DNA of 64,000 bases from Arabidopsis thaliana (lineage: Eukaryota > Streptophyta > Magnoliopsida > Brassicales > Brassicaceae). Location of the stretch: positions 8,122,101 to 8,186,100 of the forward strand of contig NC_003074.8 in NCBI RefSeq assembly GCF_000001735.4, read 5' to 3'. The notes under the pieces were generated by a model that ran no database searches, was not told the DNA's origin, and worked only from the letters and a program-made list of their open reading frames with translations. The translations under genes and the position numbers were made by a program. Position 1 is the first letter of the stretch; every line of letters starts with the position of its first letter. This document shows positions 48,146 through 58,968 of this stretch, piece after piece.

Positions 48146-50463
48146 TCATATTAGTATTTGTACAATTATATAGAACGATATACATTTTTGCCAACTTTTG
48201 AAATTATACTAAATGTCTAACCTTTAAACCAGTTTACTGTACAAATACCTATGTAAAAAGAATTCTGTGTGATATATAATTGTAAATATAATACGCAAAG
48301 AGATCGTCAATTTTGAAAAACACTTTAAATAGTAAATATTATATAGAAATTTATCTCCTTAAATTAGATGTCTATATGTTCAGAAAAAATATTGGTATAT
48401 TTTAAAAATTACAACATGGCATCTGACCTGCTCAGAATTAAAATATTAACTGTAGAAGATATTTTGATACAACATAATCATATATTATTCCACTACCTCC
48501 AATAGTCCAAATATATAGCAATAATTTTCTAAAGATACGTATCAAGAATGGTTTAATATGATATCATTGTTACATGCATATGCGTAATTTTTTTCATAGT
48601 TAATATATTCTTTGTAATATGGAGCCGACTGATGAATATTGGTGAGTTCTAGTGTGTGACAAAGATGCCATTGTTGACTAGCAAATTCTAAATCTGAGGA
48701 GAATAAAATAATTCTAGAAATTGAACTTTTGTTTTTAACACCAAAATCAAAACCAATGGGCCCAATTCTTTGCTGACTTGGCCAAATGAGAGCCGTCCAT
48801 ATGTCAGTCGACAACTGCCAAACAATCTTGACGGTTTGTTAGTTTGGCTCAAAAGCCACCAGTAATCACTGATCAGTTTGGGACTTGAGTAAATGACTTA
48901 TTTACCCTTAGTTCAATAATACGGTTTTGTGTGATTTAATTTGCTAGTTAAGTTAAACCATATTTAAGGATGGTTTAATTACATTTCAGGTGGAAAAAAT
49001 TGATGAGAGAATCTAGCTAGAAAAAGATGGACACGTATGGACCGTTGAAAGTAGGAATACAAATTATTTAAGGAATACAATATTTAATTTCAACACCAAG
49101 TGTCGAATAGATACAACAATAATAATGATGAACACCAAGATTTATTTTATATTCTCTATTTTGAATATTGATTACTCCAACTTTTTCATGATTTGTTTTT
49201 CAGCACTTGAGATTGGAATAGACACACTGTGATATCGACCATAAAATATTTTCTTAGGAATATATCGTTGTGTATAAAGTATAAAGTTAAGTGTAATGCT
49301 TTAAACAAGAAAAATAAAAGAGTTGAGATTGTAATCATAGCAAAAGGCTATTTTATAGACCTTTTAGCGGATGGAAAAAAAAAAAAAAAAACACCTTTTA
49401 GCTACATGATGTAGCCTACATCATATATAAAAAAGATAATAGAATTATTTAAGAAATGTAATGTGTTATAAATTAATAACCAACACATACACAATAAGAT
49501 TCATATAAGTTTATGAAATCAAGGTTGTGATATTGTTGTTATTGAGATCCAAAACTTAAAATCCAAAATATCAGAACTTTTGGAGCATTGGATTATATAA
49601 AATATATTTTTCTCAATCAAATCTTTTTTTAGTTAACAACTTTAAATTAATCGCAATAGAATTATTCATGAAAAATGTTATTTACATATAACCCAATCCA
49701 ATGATTTCAAAAGAGATATTATAGAATTTTGTAAAGCATTAAAGATTTAACTACATTTTGTTACATAGACCCATAATCATAAAACCTTTGATTCATAGTT
49801 TCATTCTTATAATGGTCTCTTAAGTATGAAGGTGTTGTAGCGGAGACTAGAAATATATATGAGGGTAATGTTTGTCTGTTGAGACACATTTTTACAAGCT
49901 ATTAAAAAAAATGATTCCAACAATATTTATTGAAAGTAAATGTATTTTATTAGGAGATTTTAAAATTAATGTCATATTCTAAAATGTACAATATATACAT
50001 TATTTTTTGAAGATTTTACAATAAATTTCAAAGTGAAACTGAAATGATTTTATTAAATTTATATACATAACTCTTTGTGTTTTTTTGACAGTCATATATA
50101 TAACTCTTAAACACAAGCTTTTACAGAACATCTACAGTTATTTTAGGTGAATAAACACTCCAATTTCAAACAATTTAAATAAATAAATGATAATTATCTG
50201 TCAACCCATAAACTTTACATTGTAAGACCATTTTATTTTATTTATTTTGACTATTTATGGATATGTGATATTATTGAGAAAAAAAACACTATTACTAATT
50301 GACAGAAAAAATACACTTAATATTTTCTCCTAAATTTTCTCAACGAATTAATTACAAAATAATGTGTATACCAAGTAAAAAGATTCTACTTCTCAGTGAC
50401 AGCAGAACTAATTTATTCAAGGGTAGTTTCGGAATAATAAAAAAGCAATAAATCTCTTTTTCC

Positions 50464-50470
50464 TATAAAA
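50464..50470 (+). promoter_or_regulatory. TATA box of CIPK7
   Basis: TATAAAA, 84 nt before ATG 50554, followed by an A/C-rich leader. Typical plant spacing. Confidence 0.65.
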
Positions 50471-50553
50471 GCAAAGAGACACTCACCAAACAACTCGTCC
50501 CTGAAACCTCTCTTCAGAAAACTCAGGCACCATTTTCTCCTTCCGCCGCCGCC

Positions 50554-51843
50554 ATGGAATCACTTCCCCAGCCGCAAAACCAATCATCTCCGGCAACAAC
50601 TCCGGCGAAGATCCTCCTTGGGAAATACGAACTCGGTCGTCGTCTCGGTAGCGGAAGCTTCGCGAAAGTCCATTTAGCTCGATCAATCGAATCCGACGAG
50701 CTCGTCGCCGTTAAAATCATCGAGAAGAAGAAAACAATCGAATCCGGTATGGAACCAAGAATAATCAGAGAGATCGATGCGATGCGTCGTCTTCGTCATC
50801 ATCCAAACATACTCAAGATCCATGAAGTTATGGCAACCAAATCTAAGATCTATCTCGTAATGGAACTCGCTTCCGGTGGTGAACTTTTCTCAAAAGTCCT
50901 CCGTCGTGGACGTCTTCCTGAATCAACGGCGCGTCGTTACTTTCAACAACTCGCCTCCGCTCTTCGTTTCTCTCACCAAGACGGTGTCGCTCACCGTGAT
51001 GTGAAACCTCAGAATCTACTCTTAGATGAGCAAGGTAACCTCAAGGTCTCTGACTTTGGTTTATCAGCTTTACCGGAGCATCTACAAAACGGATTGCTTC
51101 ACACGGCGTGTGGTACTCCGGCTTATACAGCTCCGGAGGTTATTTCACGGAGGGGATACGACGGAGCAAAAGCTGATGCGTGGTCTTGTGGTGTGATTTT
51201 GTTTGTTTTATTGGTTGGCGATGTTCCATTTGATGATTCGAATATCGCTGCGATGTATCGGAAGATTCATCGGAGAGATTATCGGTTTCCGAGCTGGATT
51301 TCGAAACAAGCTAAATCGATAATCTATCAGATGTTAGATCCGAATCCAGTAACGAGGATGAGTATTGAAACAGTGATGAAAACGAATTGGTTCAAGAAGT
51401 CTCTAGAGACTTCTGAGTTTCATCGTAACGTCTTTGATTCGGAAGTAGAGATGAAATCGAGTGTTAATTCGATTACTGCTTTTGATTTGATCTCGTTATC
51501 GTCGGGATTAGATCTTTCTGGATTGTTTGAGGCTAAGAAGAAGAAGGAGAGGAGATTCACGGCGAAGGTTTCGGGTGTTGAAGTGGAGGAGAAGGCGAAG
51601 ATGATTGGGGAGAAGTTAGGTTATGTAGTGAAGAAGAAGATGATGAAGAAGGAAGGAGAAGTGAAGGTTGTTGGATTAGGGAGAGGAAGAACTGTGATTG
51701 TGGTGGAAGCAGTGGAGTTAACGGTGGATGTTGTGGTGGTTGAAGTGAAAGTTGTTGAAGGTGAAGAAGATGATTCACGGTGGTCTGATTTGATTACTGA
51801 GCTTGAAGATATAGTTCTTTCATGGCACAATGACATCATGTAA
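50554..51843 (+). CDS. CIPK7: CBL-interacting protein kinase 7 (SnRK3 family)
   Basis: Intronless, 429 residues, by recall At3g23000 (CIPK7, SnRK3.10). The Ser/Thr kinase domain is complete: GSGSFAKV 32-39, Lys54 in VAVK, catalytic HRDVKPQN 147-154, DFG 167-169, APE 193-195 with Thr and Tyr in the activation loop. The regulatory part holds the CBL-binding NAF/FISL module at about 304-326 ([19 protein letters not shown]) and then a PPI-like phosphatase-binding region. Calcium-loaded CBL proteins release autoinhibition through this module. The Asn of the NAF triplet is Thr here (TAF, 308-310). The C-terminal third is rich in Lys, Val and Glu. Intronless structure is normal for this CIPK subgroup. 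Confidence 0.97.
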   Translation: MESLPQPQNQSSPATTPAKILLGKYELGRRLGSGSFAKVHLARSIESDELVAVKIIEKKKTIESGMEPRIIREIDAMRRLRHHPNILKIHEVMATKSKIYLVMELASGGELFSKVLRRGRLPESTARRYFQQLASALRFSHQDGVAHRDVKPQNLLLDEQGNLKVSDFGLSALPEHLQNGLLHTACGTPAYTAPEVISRRGYDGAKADAWSCGVILFVLLVGDVPFDDSNIAAMYRKIHRRDYRFPSWISKQAKSIIYQMLDPNPVTRMSIETVMKTNWFKKSLETSEFHRNVFDSEVEMKSSVNSITAFDLISLSSGLDLSGLFEAKKKKERRFTAKVSGVEVEEKAKMIGEKLGYVVKKKMMKKEGEVKVVGLGRGRTVIVVEAVELTVDVVVVEVKVVEGEEDDSRWSDLITELEDIVLSWHNDIM

Positions 51844-51845
51844 AT

Positions 51846-51950
51846 AGATTGTGACTTTGTGGATTTTAGTCTCTTTTTTGTTTTGTTTCTGTTCAGTTTT
51901 GTATAATCCATGAAGAAATCAAAATCTCCCGCTTCATTGTCTTTTTACCA
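51846..51950. repeat. CIPK7 3' flank, copy A of a duplicated segment
   Basis: This stretch (with GTGGATTTTAG, TTTTGTATAATC, ATGAAGAAATCA and ATCTCCCGC) is repeated in the same order at 54954-55056 beyond RLP36. It begins directly behind the CIPK7 stop codon, so it is probably the CIPK7 3' UTR. Confidence 0.85.
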
Positions 51951-51978
51951 GCAGATACATTACCCTCTCTGCTACCGA

Positions 51979-52150
51979 TTCCATAAGCTTTGATCACTAC
52001 ATGGTACTCAATAATGATTCTCTTATTCGCTCCTTGTCGCTAAGCCCATGGGCTCAACTCAACGCATCTTCAACATCCTCAATATAAAATTCAAAGCCTC
52101 AAGAATAGGTGGGGATAATGTATCTTAGACATTTCGTCGAATTGGTGGGT
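51979..52150 (-). pseudogene. Remnants of a second PPR gene
   Basis: Two pieces of the PPR gene at 55115-57643 lie here side by side, in the same orientation. 51979-52041 matches about 56092-56151 (ATTCCATA.GCTTTGATCA), and 52035-52150 matches about 57176-57310 (CAACGCATCTTCAACATC, CATTTCGTCGAA). The intervening ~1 kb blocks are missing and the frame is broken. This is a decayed, heavily deleted duplicate. Confidence 0.85.
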
Positions 52151-52259
52151 GCTAAAAAAAATTCTTCAGTAAAAGAAAAGGGACGTAAGATAAGGTCCAA
52201 CAAAAACAAATTATTCATAGGAAGACTTGCCAAGTCAAAAGTCAAGCTCCTCACACTTT

Positions 52260-52266
52260 TATAAAA
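52260..52266 (+). promoter_or_regulatory. TATA box of RLP36
   Basis: TATAAAA about 80 nt before the ATG at 52342, which supports that ATG as the original start of the receptor-like gene. Confidence 0.5.
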
Positions 52267-52341
52267 ACAAGTGAGTTTATGCTCATCACTTACCACAAAC
52301 AAATTATCTTCCTTTCCCAAAAAAAACGAAATTGAGAGACG

Positions 52342-52617
52342 ATGATTCGAAGCCTATCTTATTGCTTTCTTACCATCTATTTCTTCTTGAGCATTCTTCC
52401 ATTACCAAACACCATTGCTTGTCCCACACGGTTACTGTGCCGCAGCGACCAAAGAGATGCTCTTTTAGAGGTACAAAAGGAGTTACATGTACCAACAACT
52501 ACATGGAACAAGAACGTTGACTGTTGTTCTTGGGATGGTGTCACATGTGATGCTATATTGGGAGAGGTGATATCACTACAACTCTATTATAGTACTGCTA
52601 ACATCTTCGTGAGCTAG
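52342..52617 (+). pseudogene. Detached N-terminal part of RLP36
   Basis: ATG 52342 opens 91 codons: a signal peptide ([19 protein letters not shown]), then the LRRNT cap with [34 protein letters not shown] and EVISLQL. This is the canonical start of Arabidopsis RLPs. It ends at TAG 52615-52617. The reading frame of the LRRs starts in another phase at the same place, and related RLPs have about 20-30 more residues here (first LRR, LKxxSGLFxLxHL type). A small deletion with frameshift separated the two parts. Confidence 0.85.
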
Positions 52618-52757
52618 TGCTTTCACGTTGCAAACTTCAAGGGGAAATTCCTTCTTCCATTGGAAATCTTTCTCATCTCACATATCTTGATCTTTCGAAT
52701 AATCAATTAGTAGGTGAAGTTCCCGCTTCAATCGGTAACCTAAACCAACTAGAGTCC

Positions 52758-54545
52758 ATGCGTCTTTGGGATAATGATCTAAAAGGTAATATTCCTACTT
52801 CATTTGCCAACTTAACAAAGCTTTCTGAATTGTACCTCTTTGGAAATCAGTTCACGGGTGGGGATACAGTATTAGCCAATTTAACCAGCTTGTCCATTAT
52901 AGACCTCTCCTTAAATTACTTCAAATCCTCCATTTCCGCTGACCTTAGTGGACTTCACAACTTAGAGCGATTTTCGGTGTATAACAACTCATTTTCCGGA
53001 CCTTTTCCTTTATCATTGCTCATGATTCCTTCTTTAGTCCATATTGATTTAAGCCAAAACCACTTCGAGGGACCTATTGATTTTAGGAATACCTTTTCAT
53101 TATCTAGGCTAAGAGTGTTATATGTTGGCTTCAACAATTTAGATGGGCTAATTCCAGAATCTATATCTAAATTAGTCAATCTCGAATATTTAGATGTTAG
53201 CCACAACAATTTCGGAGGACAAGTCCCTAGATCAATATCTAAAGTAGTCAACCTCACTAGCGTTGACCTTTCCTATAATAAGTTGGAAGGTCAAGTCCCT
53301 GATTTTGTATGGAGATCCTCAAAGTTGGATTATGTGGATCTTTCTTATAATTCTTTCAACTGCTTCGCCAAATCAGTGGAAGTTATCGATGGAGCATCAT
53401 TAACTATGTTAAATCTTGGTTCAAATTCAGTCGACGGACCATTCCCCAAATGGATATGCAAGGTTAAAGATTTATACGCCTTGGATTTGTCCAACAACCA
53501 TTTTAATGGTTCCATTCCTCAATGTTTGAAGTATTCCACTTATTTTCATACGTTAAATCTGAGAAACAACAGTCTAAGTGGGGTTCTACCAAATTTATTC
53601 ATTAAGGACTCTCAGTTGCGATCACTTGACGTTAGCAGCAATAATTTGGTGGGTAAACTTCCAAAATCGTTGATCAACTGCGAGAGGATTGAATTTTTGA
53701 ATGTGAAAGGAAACAAAATCATGGACACGTTTCCATTTTGGTTGGGATCTCTACCATATTTAAAAGTTCTTATGCTCGGATCAAATGCATTTTATGGTCC
53801 CGTCTATAACCCCTCCGCATATTTGGGGTTTCCAAGTATAAGGATCATTGATATATCCAATAACAACTTTGTTGGATCATTGCCACAAGACTATTTTGCC
53901 AATTGGCTTGAAATGTCTTTGGTGTGGAGTGGTTCGGACATCCCACAGTTTAAATATATGGGAAACGTTAATTTTAGTACGTATGATTCGATCGATTTGG
54001 TGTACAAAGGAGTAGAGACGGATTTTGATCGTATCTTTGAAGGTTTCAATGCTATTGATTTTTCTGGAAACCGATTCTCCGGACATATCCCTGGGTCTAT
54101 TGGTCTACTGAGCGAACTGCGTCTTCTGAACTTGTCAGGCAATGCATTCACAGGCAATATCCCACCATCCTTGGCGAATATCACAAATCTCGAGTCATTA
54201 GACCTATCACGAAATAACTTGTCTGGTGAGATTCCTATAAGTCTTGGAAAACTCTCGTTTTTGTCCAACACCAACTTCTCCTACAATCATCTTGAAGGAT
54301 TGATTCCACAAAGTACACAGTTTGCAACTCAAAATTGTTCTTCGTTCCTGGGTAATCTTGGACTCTATGGTTTCAGGGAAATTTGTGGAGAAAGCCATCA
54401 TGTGCCCGTTCCTACTACATCTCAGCAACCCGAGGAACCTTTGTCGGAATCGGAAGACCAATTGCTGAACTGGATAGCAGCTGCGATAGCGTTTGGACCT
54501 GGTATGTTTTGTGGATTAGTGATCGGACATATCTTCACTTCATAG
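52758..54545 (+). CDS. RLP36: Receptor-like protein 36 (LRR, truncated at both ends)
   Basis: From the first ATG of the main frame it gives 595 residues, the size I recall for the annotated RLP36 (At3g23010). The open frame itself extends back to 52617 and includes another LRR. About 20 plant extracellular LRRs (LxxLxxLxLxxNxLxGxIP) surround a non-LRR island near [21 protein letters not shown] transmembrane segment follows the acidic [10 protein letters not shown] stretch. RLPs sense ligands at the cell surface with SOBIR1-type partner kinases. This product has no signal peptide (it lies in the other frame upstream) and its cytoplasmic tail is lost after IFTS to a 7-bp duplication. It is probably non-functional in this accession. 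Confidence 0.85.
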   Translation: MRLWDNDLKGNIPTSFANLTKLSELYLFGNQFTGGDTVLANLTSLSIIDLSLNYFKSSISADLSGLHNLERFSVYNNSFSGPFPLSLLMIPSLVHIDLSQNHFEGPIDFRNTFSLSRLRVLYVGFNNLDGLIPESISKLVNLEYLDVSHNNFGGQVPRSISKVVNLTSVDLSYNKLEGQVPDFVWRSSKLDYVDLSYNSFNCFAKSVEVIDGASLTMLNLGSNSVDGPFPKWICKVKDLYALDLSNNHFNGSIPQCLKYSTYFHTLNLRNNSLSGVLPNLFIKDSQLRSLDVSSNNLVGKLPKSLINCERIEFLNVKGNKIMDTFPFWLGSLPYLKVLMLGSNAFYGPVYNPSAYLGFPSIRIIDISNNNFVGSLPQDYFANWLEMSLVWSGSDIPQFKYMGNVNFSTYDSIDLVYKGVETDFDRIFEGFNAIDFSGNRFSGHIPGSIGLLSELRLLNLSGNAFTGNIPPSLANITNLESLDLSRNNLSGEIPISLGKLSFLSNTNFSYNHLEGLIPQSTQFATQNCSSFLGNLGLYGFREICGESHHVPVPTTSQQPEEPLSESEDQLLNWIAAAIAFGPGMFCGLVIGHIFTS

Positions 54546-54953
54546 TTCATACAAACATGAGTGGTTCATAGCTCGTTAAGCCCATCTCTCTCCCGGTCAA
54601 GTTTGTACTACGGTAACTAAGCTCGCTAGTTGTTTTTTCTGTCCTTGTAATTTCCCATTTAGTGGTTGCATTATAATTTATAAACAGTGTCGACGTTATA
54701 AGCTGTTATGTTCTCACCATAGTGTGTAACGTGGTCCATGTTTGTATAGTTGCATATGTATCTCTATTATAAATCTTTAATAACATGTCTTGAAATTCAT
54801 GTTTAATACTATGTCCCATAGCCATCCATTTATCTTTGTGGAAATAGTTTGTCGGCCACAATGTTATTGCCCATACCAGACTTACTAAGAAAGAAGATAA
54901 ACCTTGACGAGTGGCTTTGCTCTTTCTTCACCTCATGATGACCTATTCTTATA
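54546..54953. other. RLP36 3' flank
   Basis: The old end of the RLP36 frame (YKHEWFIAR then stop, about 54550-54580) lies right behind the premature stop. The rest is AT-rich with no gene. Confidence 0.5.
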
Positions 54954-55056
54954 AATTGTGACGTGTGGATTTTAGCTTCTTTATTTTCTTTTTATGTTTT
55001 CGTCTGTTCAATTTTGTATAATCATGAAGAAATCATATCTCCCGCGTCATAGTCAT
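54954..55056. repeat. CIPK7 3' flank, copy B of the duplicated segment
   Basis: Copy of 51846-51950, here located between RLP36 and the 3' end of the intact PPR gene. Shared words include TGTGGATTTTAG, TTTTGTATAATC and ATCTCCCGC. It has no CIPK7 coding sequence next to it. Confidence 0.85.
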
Positions 55057-55114
55057 TTTAAAGGTTTTTATATACATAGAGACACAGCTAAAAATCTACC
55101 AAAACTTTTCAACA

Positions 55115-57643
55115 CTAAAGCTCGTCGACACAATCTCCAATCCCAACAAGAGATGAGAGAGTTGAGATCCATAGCTCTAATCCTCGCTTGATCTCTTTTT
55201 TCCTAATTTCTTCGATCTTACGAACAGCTTTTTTCGACATCCCAAGTTTCATCAGAATGGTTCCTAGTGATTTGAACGTTGAGTCATCAGGTTGAATTCC
55301 AGATGACACCATCTCTTTGAATGTCTCAACAGCTTCTTTGAATCTCCCGTCTAAAGCGAATAAGCCGAGAACGCTGTTGTAGCTCAACGGATCAGTTAGA
55401 ATCTTCATCTCTCTCATCTGTTTTGCTATCTGAGTCGCTTCTTCAAACCGACCGTTCTTCTTGTACATACATAACATCATCGCAAAGGTAAACTCGTTTG
55501 CTTCTCCTCTCTGTTTCATGCTATCGAATATAGCTTCTGCTTTTCTCACCATCGATCTTTCGCTATACAGGTTGATCATACAGTTTGATGTATATACATC
55601 CGGATATTGCGTCTTGTTACACGATTGAAGAAGCTTTCTGTATATTGCTTCAGCTTCATCTAAGTACCCGACTTTGGTGTAGAGCTTAATCAGAGAATTG
55701 TATATAACAGAGTTTCCCGGGATTCCAGCTTCTTTCATCGCTTCTACGTAACTCATAGCTTGCTGAACATTTCCAGTATCTGCAAAAGCATTGATCAAGA
55801 CTCCATATACAACAACATCAGGTTCGATATTGTACTCAACCATCTCTTTATACACTTCCTCTGCCATATTGAGCTGACCGAGTTTCACAAAGCTCGATAT
55901 CACAGCACAGTATGGTATGCAATCGCTCACATATCCCGTCTCTCTCATTTTCTCCAAGTAGCATCTACCTTTATGAGGCATGTCGGCACTCGCAAGGATC
56001 TGGACGAGAGTATTATATGTACACTTATCCGGTGTGACCCCATAACTCATCATGCTCTCAAATAACTCACATGCCTTTTCACAGCTTTTACTAATTCCAT
56101 ACGCTTTGATCATTACATTGTACTCAATAACTGTTCTCTTATTCACTTCTTGGCAGCAGATAAACACTCTCTCAGCTTCTGATAAATATCCACGCTCACC
56201 ATATGCATCGATGTTGGCTGAATAGCCTTCAGAACTCATATTACCCGCAACATGAAACCTTTTGAACCATGACCATGATTTCTCAAGCATCTCTGCTTCT
56301 ACATACATTCTAGTGAGAGCAGATTGTGTATACTCATCTATCTCAACATTATCATCATCCATCTCAGCTATAAGCCCTTCAGCTTCCTCAACCATATGTC
56401 TAATCGAGAATGCATATAGGAGAGTGCGGTAACTTACAGGATCCGGTTTAAGCCCATCGTCTTTCATTTCCTTGAAGTAGGCTCCTGCCCTTTCTATATC
56501 GTTGTTCTTCGTGTGAAGTGAAATCAGAATGTTATACGTTCTTGTATCAGGTGCACAATGAAGCTTCATTGTTTTCATCAAAGAAGTGACTTCACCAAGC
56601 TGACCATTATTGCCATAAATATGAATCATGGTATTAAAAGTCACTGTGGTTGGAACAATCCCTTCTTCTAGCATCCTCTTAAACGTCTCTGAAGCTTCTT
56701 TTATCTGACCGGACTTACCATACGTATCAATCATCGTGTTGTAAGTATAAGAGCTCAAGCAAACATGTGAATCCGCCTTGTTTTCGTCACACGACCATTT
56801 CTTGAAAAACTCCTCTGCTTTTTGAAACTCTCTTGCCTTCTTATACATTTGAAGAACAATCCCTGTTGTTACTTCATCAGGCTGCATCCCAATCTTACTC
56901 ATCTTCCCTAACCAACAAAGCGCATGTACTTTAAGCCCGCCTTTGCTATAAACATCGATGAGAGTCCCATACGTCGAATTAATCGGCTTGATACCTTTCC
57001 TAATCATTTCATCCCATAAACTCTGTACATACCTCCACTTACAAGCTTTCCCAAGTATCCTGAGCATGATATTATAATGAATCACATTCAATTCATAGCA
57101 ACCTTTACTCTTAAACCATTCGAATATCTCCACCGCTCTCTCCCAATGTATCTGCTCCTTTAATATAATCGTTCTCTCCTTGTTACTAAGCCTCTCTGCC
57201 CACGGACTCAACGCATCTTCAACATCTTCAATACTATCCAAAGCTTCTAAAATAGCGGGAATACATCCTCCGTAACTCAGACGTTTCGTCGAACACTTGG
57301 TGTGCACTTCACTAACCAAACCATTCCCACCAAATCTCGCATCTTTACTTCTCTTATCAACAAACCCATCAATGATCCCTGATTTTCCGACGCAACCATT
57401 ACTTGGGTTTACTAAAAGTAAGTTTTTTCCGGCGACAACTTCATGAGCAACGGTACCACAACCTCTGTCGCCATTTCTGGTGCTTCTCTGTGGTCCTTTG
57501 TCACTCTCGTGAGTTCCTGGTACGTAATTCTGCTTCAATTTCTTGAAAGATGGGAATTTATCGAGAGGCGAAGAAATCGGTAAGGTTTTTGTAGAACAGA
57601 GAACATGTAAGCTACTTCCATCTAGACGAAGATTCAACAACAT
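55115..57643 (-). CDS. Pentatricopeptide repeat protein (P class)
   Basis: Intronless, 842 residues, by recall At3g23020. It is built from roughly 16 or more 35-residue PPR motifs with the pattern YNxMIxxYGKxGxxxEAxxxFxxMxxxGxxPD, for example YNTMIDTYGKSGQIKEASET and YNTLVQILASADMPHKGRCY. No E, E+ or DYW domain follows the repeats, which places it in the P class; these bind organelle RNA to aid stability, splicing or translation. The first ~50 residues are basic and Ser-rich with few acids, an organelle targeting signal; chloroplast or mitochondrion cannot be decided by eye. The first ATG (57641-57643) is used. Pieces of a second copy survive at 51979-52150. Confidence 0.93.
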   Translation of the reverse strand: MLLNLRLDGSSLHVLCSTKTLPISSPLDKFPSFKKLKQNYVPGTHESDKGPQRSTRNGDRGCGTVAHEVVAGKNLLLVNPSNGCVGKSGIIDGFVDKRSKDARFGGNGLVSEVHTKCSTKRLSYGGCIPAILEALDSIEDVEDALSPWAERLSNKERTIILKEQIHWERAVEIFEWFKSKGCYELNVIHYNIMLRILGKACKWRYVQSLWDEMIRKGIKPINSTYGTLIDVYSKGGLKVHALCWLGKMSKIGMQPDEVTTGIVLQMYKKAREFQKAEEFFKKWSCDENKADSHVCLSSYTYNTMIDTYGKSGQIKEASETFKRMLEEGIVPTTVTFNTMIHIYGNNGQLGEVTSLMKTMKLHCAPDTRTYNILISLHTKNNDIERAGAYFKEMKDDGLKPDPVSYRTLLYAFSIRHMVEEAEGLIAEMDDDNVEIDEYTQSALTRMYVEAEMLEKSWSWFKRFHVAGNMSSEGYSANIDAYGERGYLSEAERVFICCQEVNKRTVIEYNVMIKAYGISKSCEKACELFESMMSYGVTPDKCTYNTLVQILASADMPHKGRCYLEKMRETGYVSDCIPYCAVISSFVKLGQLNMAEEVYKEMVEYNIEPDVVVYGVLINAFADTGNVQQAMSYVEAMKEAGIPGNSVIYNSLIKLYTKVGYLDEAEAIYRKLLQSCNKTQYPDVYTSNCMINLYSERSMVRKAEAIFDSMKQRGEANEFTFAMMLCMYKKNGRFEEATQIAKQMREMKILTDPLSYNSVLGLFALDGRFKEAVETFKEMVSSGIQPDDSTFKSLGTILMKLGMSKKAVRKIEEIRKKEIKRGLELWISTLSSLVGIGDCVDEL

Positions 57644-58968
57644 TTTTCAACTGCAACGAGCATTAGTTTATTCACTAGAGAAAAGGAAAAGAATTTGCAC
57701 CGCCAATTGCGACGAAGGTGGTATATACTTCTCCGGCGAACGTGATTCTCTGTAAAATTCTGACGAGATTTTTTTCTGGCGTTGTTGCTAATGGATAAAA
57801 TTGCGCGCGCAAAGGTCCTTTGTCCGATTGGAAAGAGAATACATTTGAGGATTAAATTGATAATTTCGTAATAGTTTAAGCCCTTAAAGGAAATAAAAAG
57901 CTGTAAACTCCTGAAGTTTTATTTATTTATAGAAAACAACTCTTTATATATTTGATTTCCAAATAATCCCAAAACCTTGATCATATGCACATAAGAACCC
58001 TATTAGAAGAGAAATGATTTTTTATTACTTGGTTCACATAATGAAAAAAACATACTTGAAAACTAGTCATTGGCGTTCGGTATTTTGGTTCAGTTCCGGT
58101 TCGAGAACTTCCCATGAGCCCTTTTGTAGTCTAAAAATCTATAATCTTAAATTGTGTTTTATTAATATTATTATGTTTTTATGTAATATTAATAACCTTT
58201 ACCCTAGAAAAACTAATATTATTTTCTCAGTTTTATTATATTAAATTGTGTTTTTCAATTTCATATGTTATCAGACTTATATTATTATGTAATATTTTTT
58301 TACAATTGGTTGAATTGTTTAGGTTAGATATTAATTTCTGTTTTTAATATAACAAAATTATTACATAATAATTCTTGCAGTTTAGCTAAAACATCTAATA
58401 AGCTGAAGAGACAGAGTCATTTACAATTCATCAAAAAGAAAAATTGTTTTTGAAATCTTTTGATCGACAAGGCCTATCTATAGAATTGTGGATGTGTTTT
58501 GGGAAGGCATTATAGAAAATTTGTCTCATGTGGTGGTAAATGTTTTGCTGAATAAGTAAATAATAACCTTGGTTAAACTTTAAACAAAAAAAAAAGTTAA
58601 TAAATAACCTTGGCTAAACAAATGTGTATAAGTTTCTGAAATTTAAAATATTATGTTCGTGATCAAGAACAGAAAACTGATGATCTTATAGGACATAACT
58701 ACTTAATACATTATACATCTATAGATTGTGTATGTGTCCGTATTATACATAAAATCTCATGTATCTTTACATCAAACTTCAAATCTAAATACAAAAACAA
58801 AAAGAACATCACTAGAGATGGATCTCTCGTCGGACAAAACCCCGAAGTTTCGTCTTTCACGGTCAACTTTAGTCAAACTCCGATCCGAATCAAACCAAAA
58901 AGGGTTTTTCATTCATCGATCATAGTCATCATCTCCTTTTTAGACAAAAGATTCTCAGCTTCTCTGGA
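57644..58968. other. Spacer between PPR gene promoter and IAA2 3' end
   Basis: The left part is the PPR leader and promoter. A short TTCGG-type stretch lies at 58074-58106, similar in words to the repeat at 27781-28385. The 65-codon frame at 58728-58925 on the plus strand has a Ser/Lys-rich peptide (MDLSSDKTPKFRLSRSTLVK from 58818) that I do not recognise; it is antisense-side to IAA2 and could be a small gene. Confidence 0.4.

Larger units (their letters stand above)
44046..50463. other. AT-rich spacer of about 6.4 kb before CIPK7
   Basis: No ORF here has a recognisable domain; the longest, at 46602-46910, is AT-biased with no homologue I recognise. A TTG microsatellite lies at 45994-46020 and a degenerate SINE-like element on the minus strand near 48085-48145. 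A GC-richer stretch at 45200-45300 has TCATTGGTCC and TGATGTCACGCG, promoter-like words without a gene behind them. Confidence 0.45.

Noticed and set aside
51557-51911. Ser/Thr/Leu-rich ORFs opposite CIPK7 3' end
   Set aside because: Antisense of the Lys/Glu/Val-rich C-terminal part of CIPK7.
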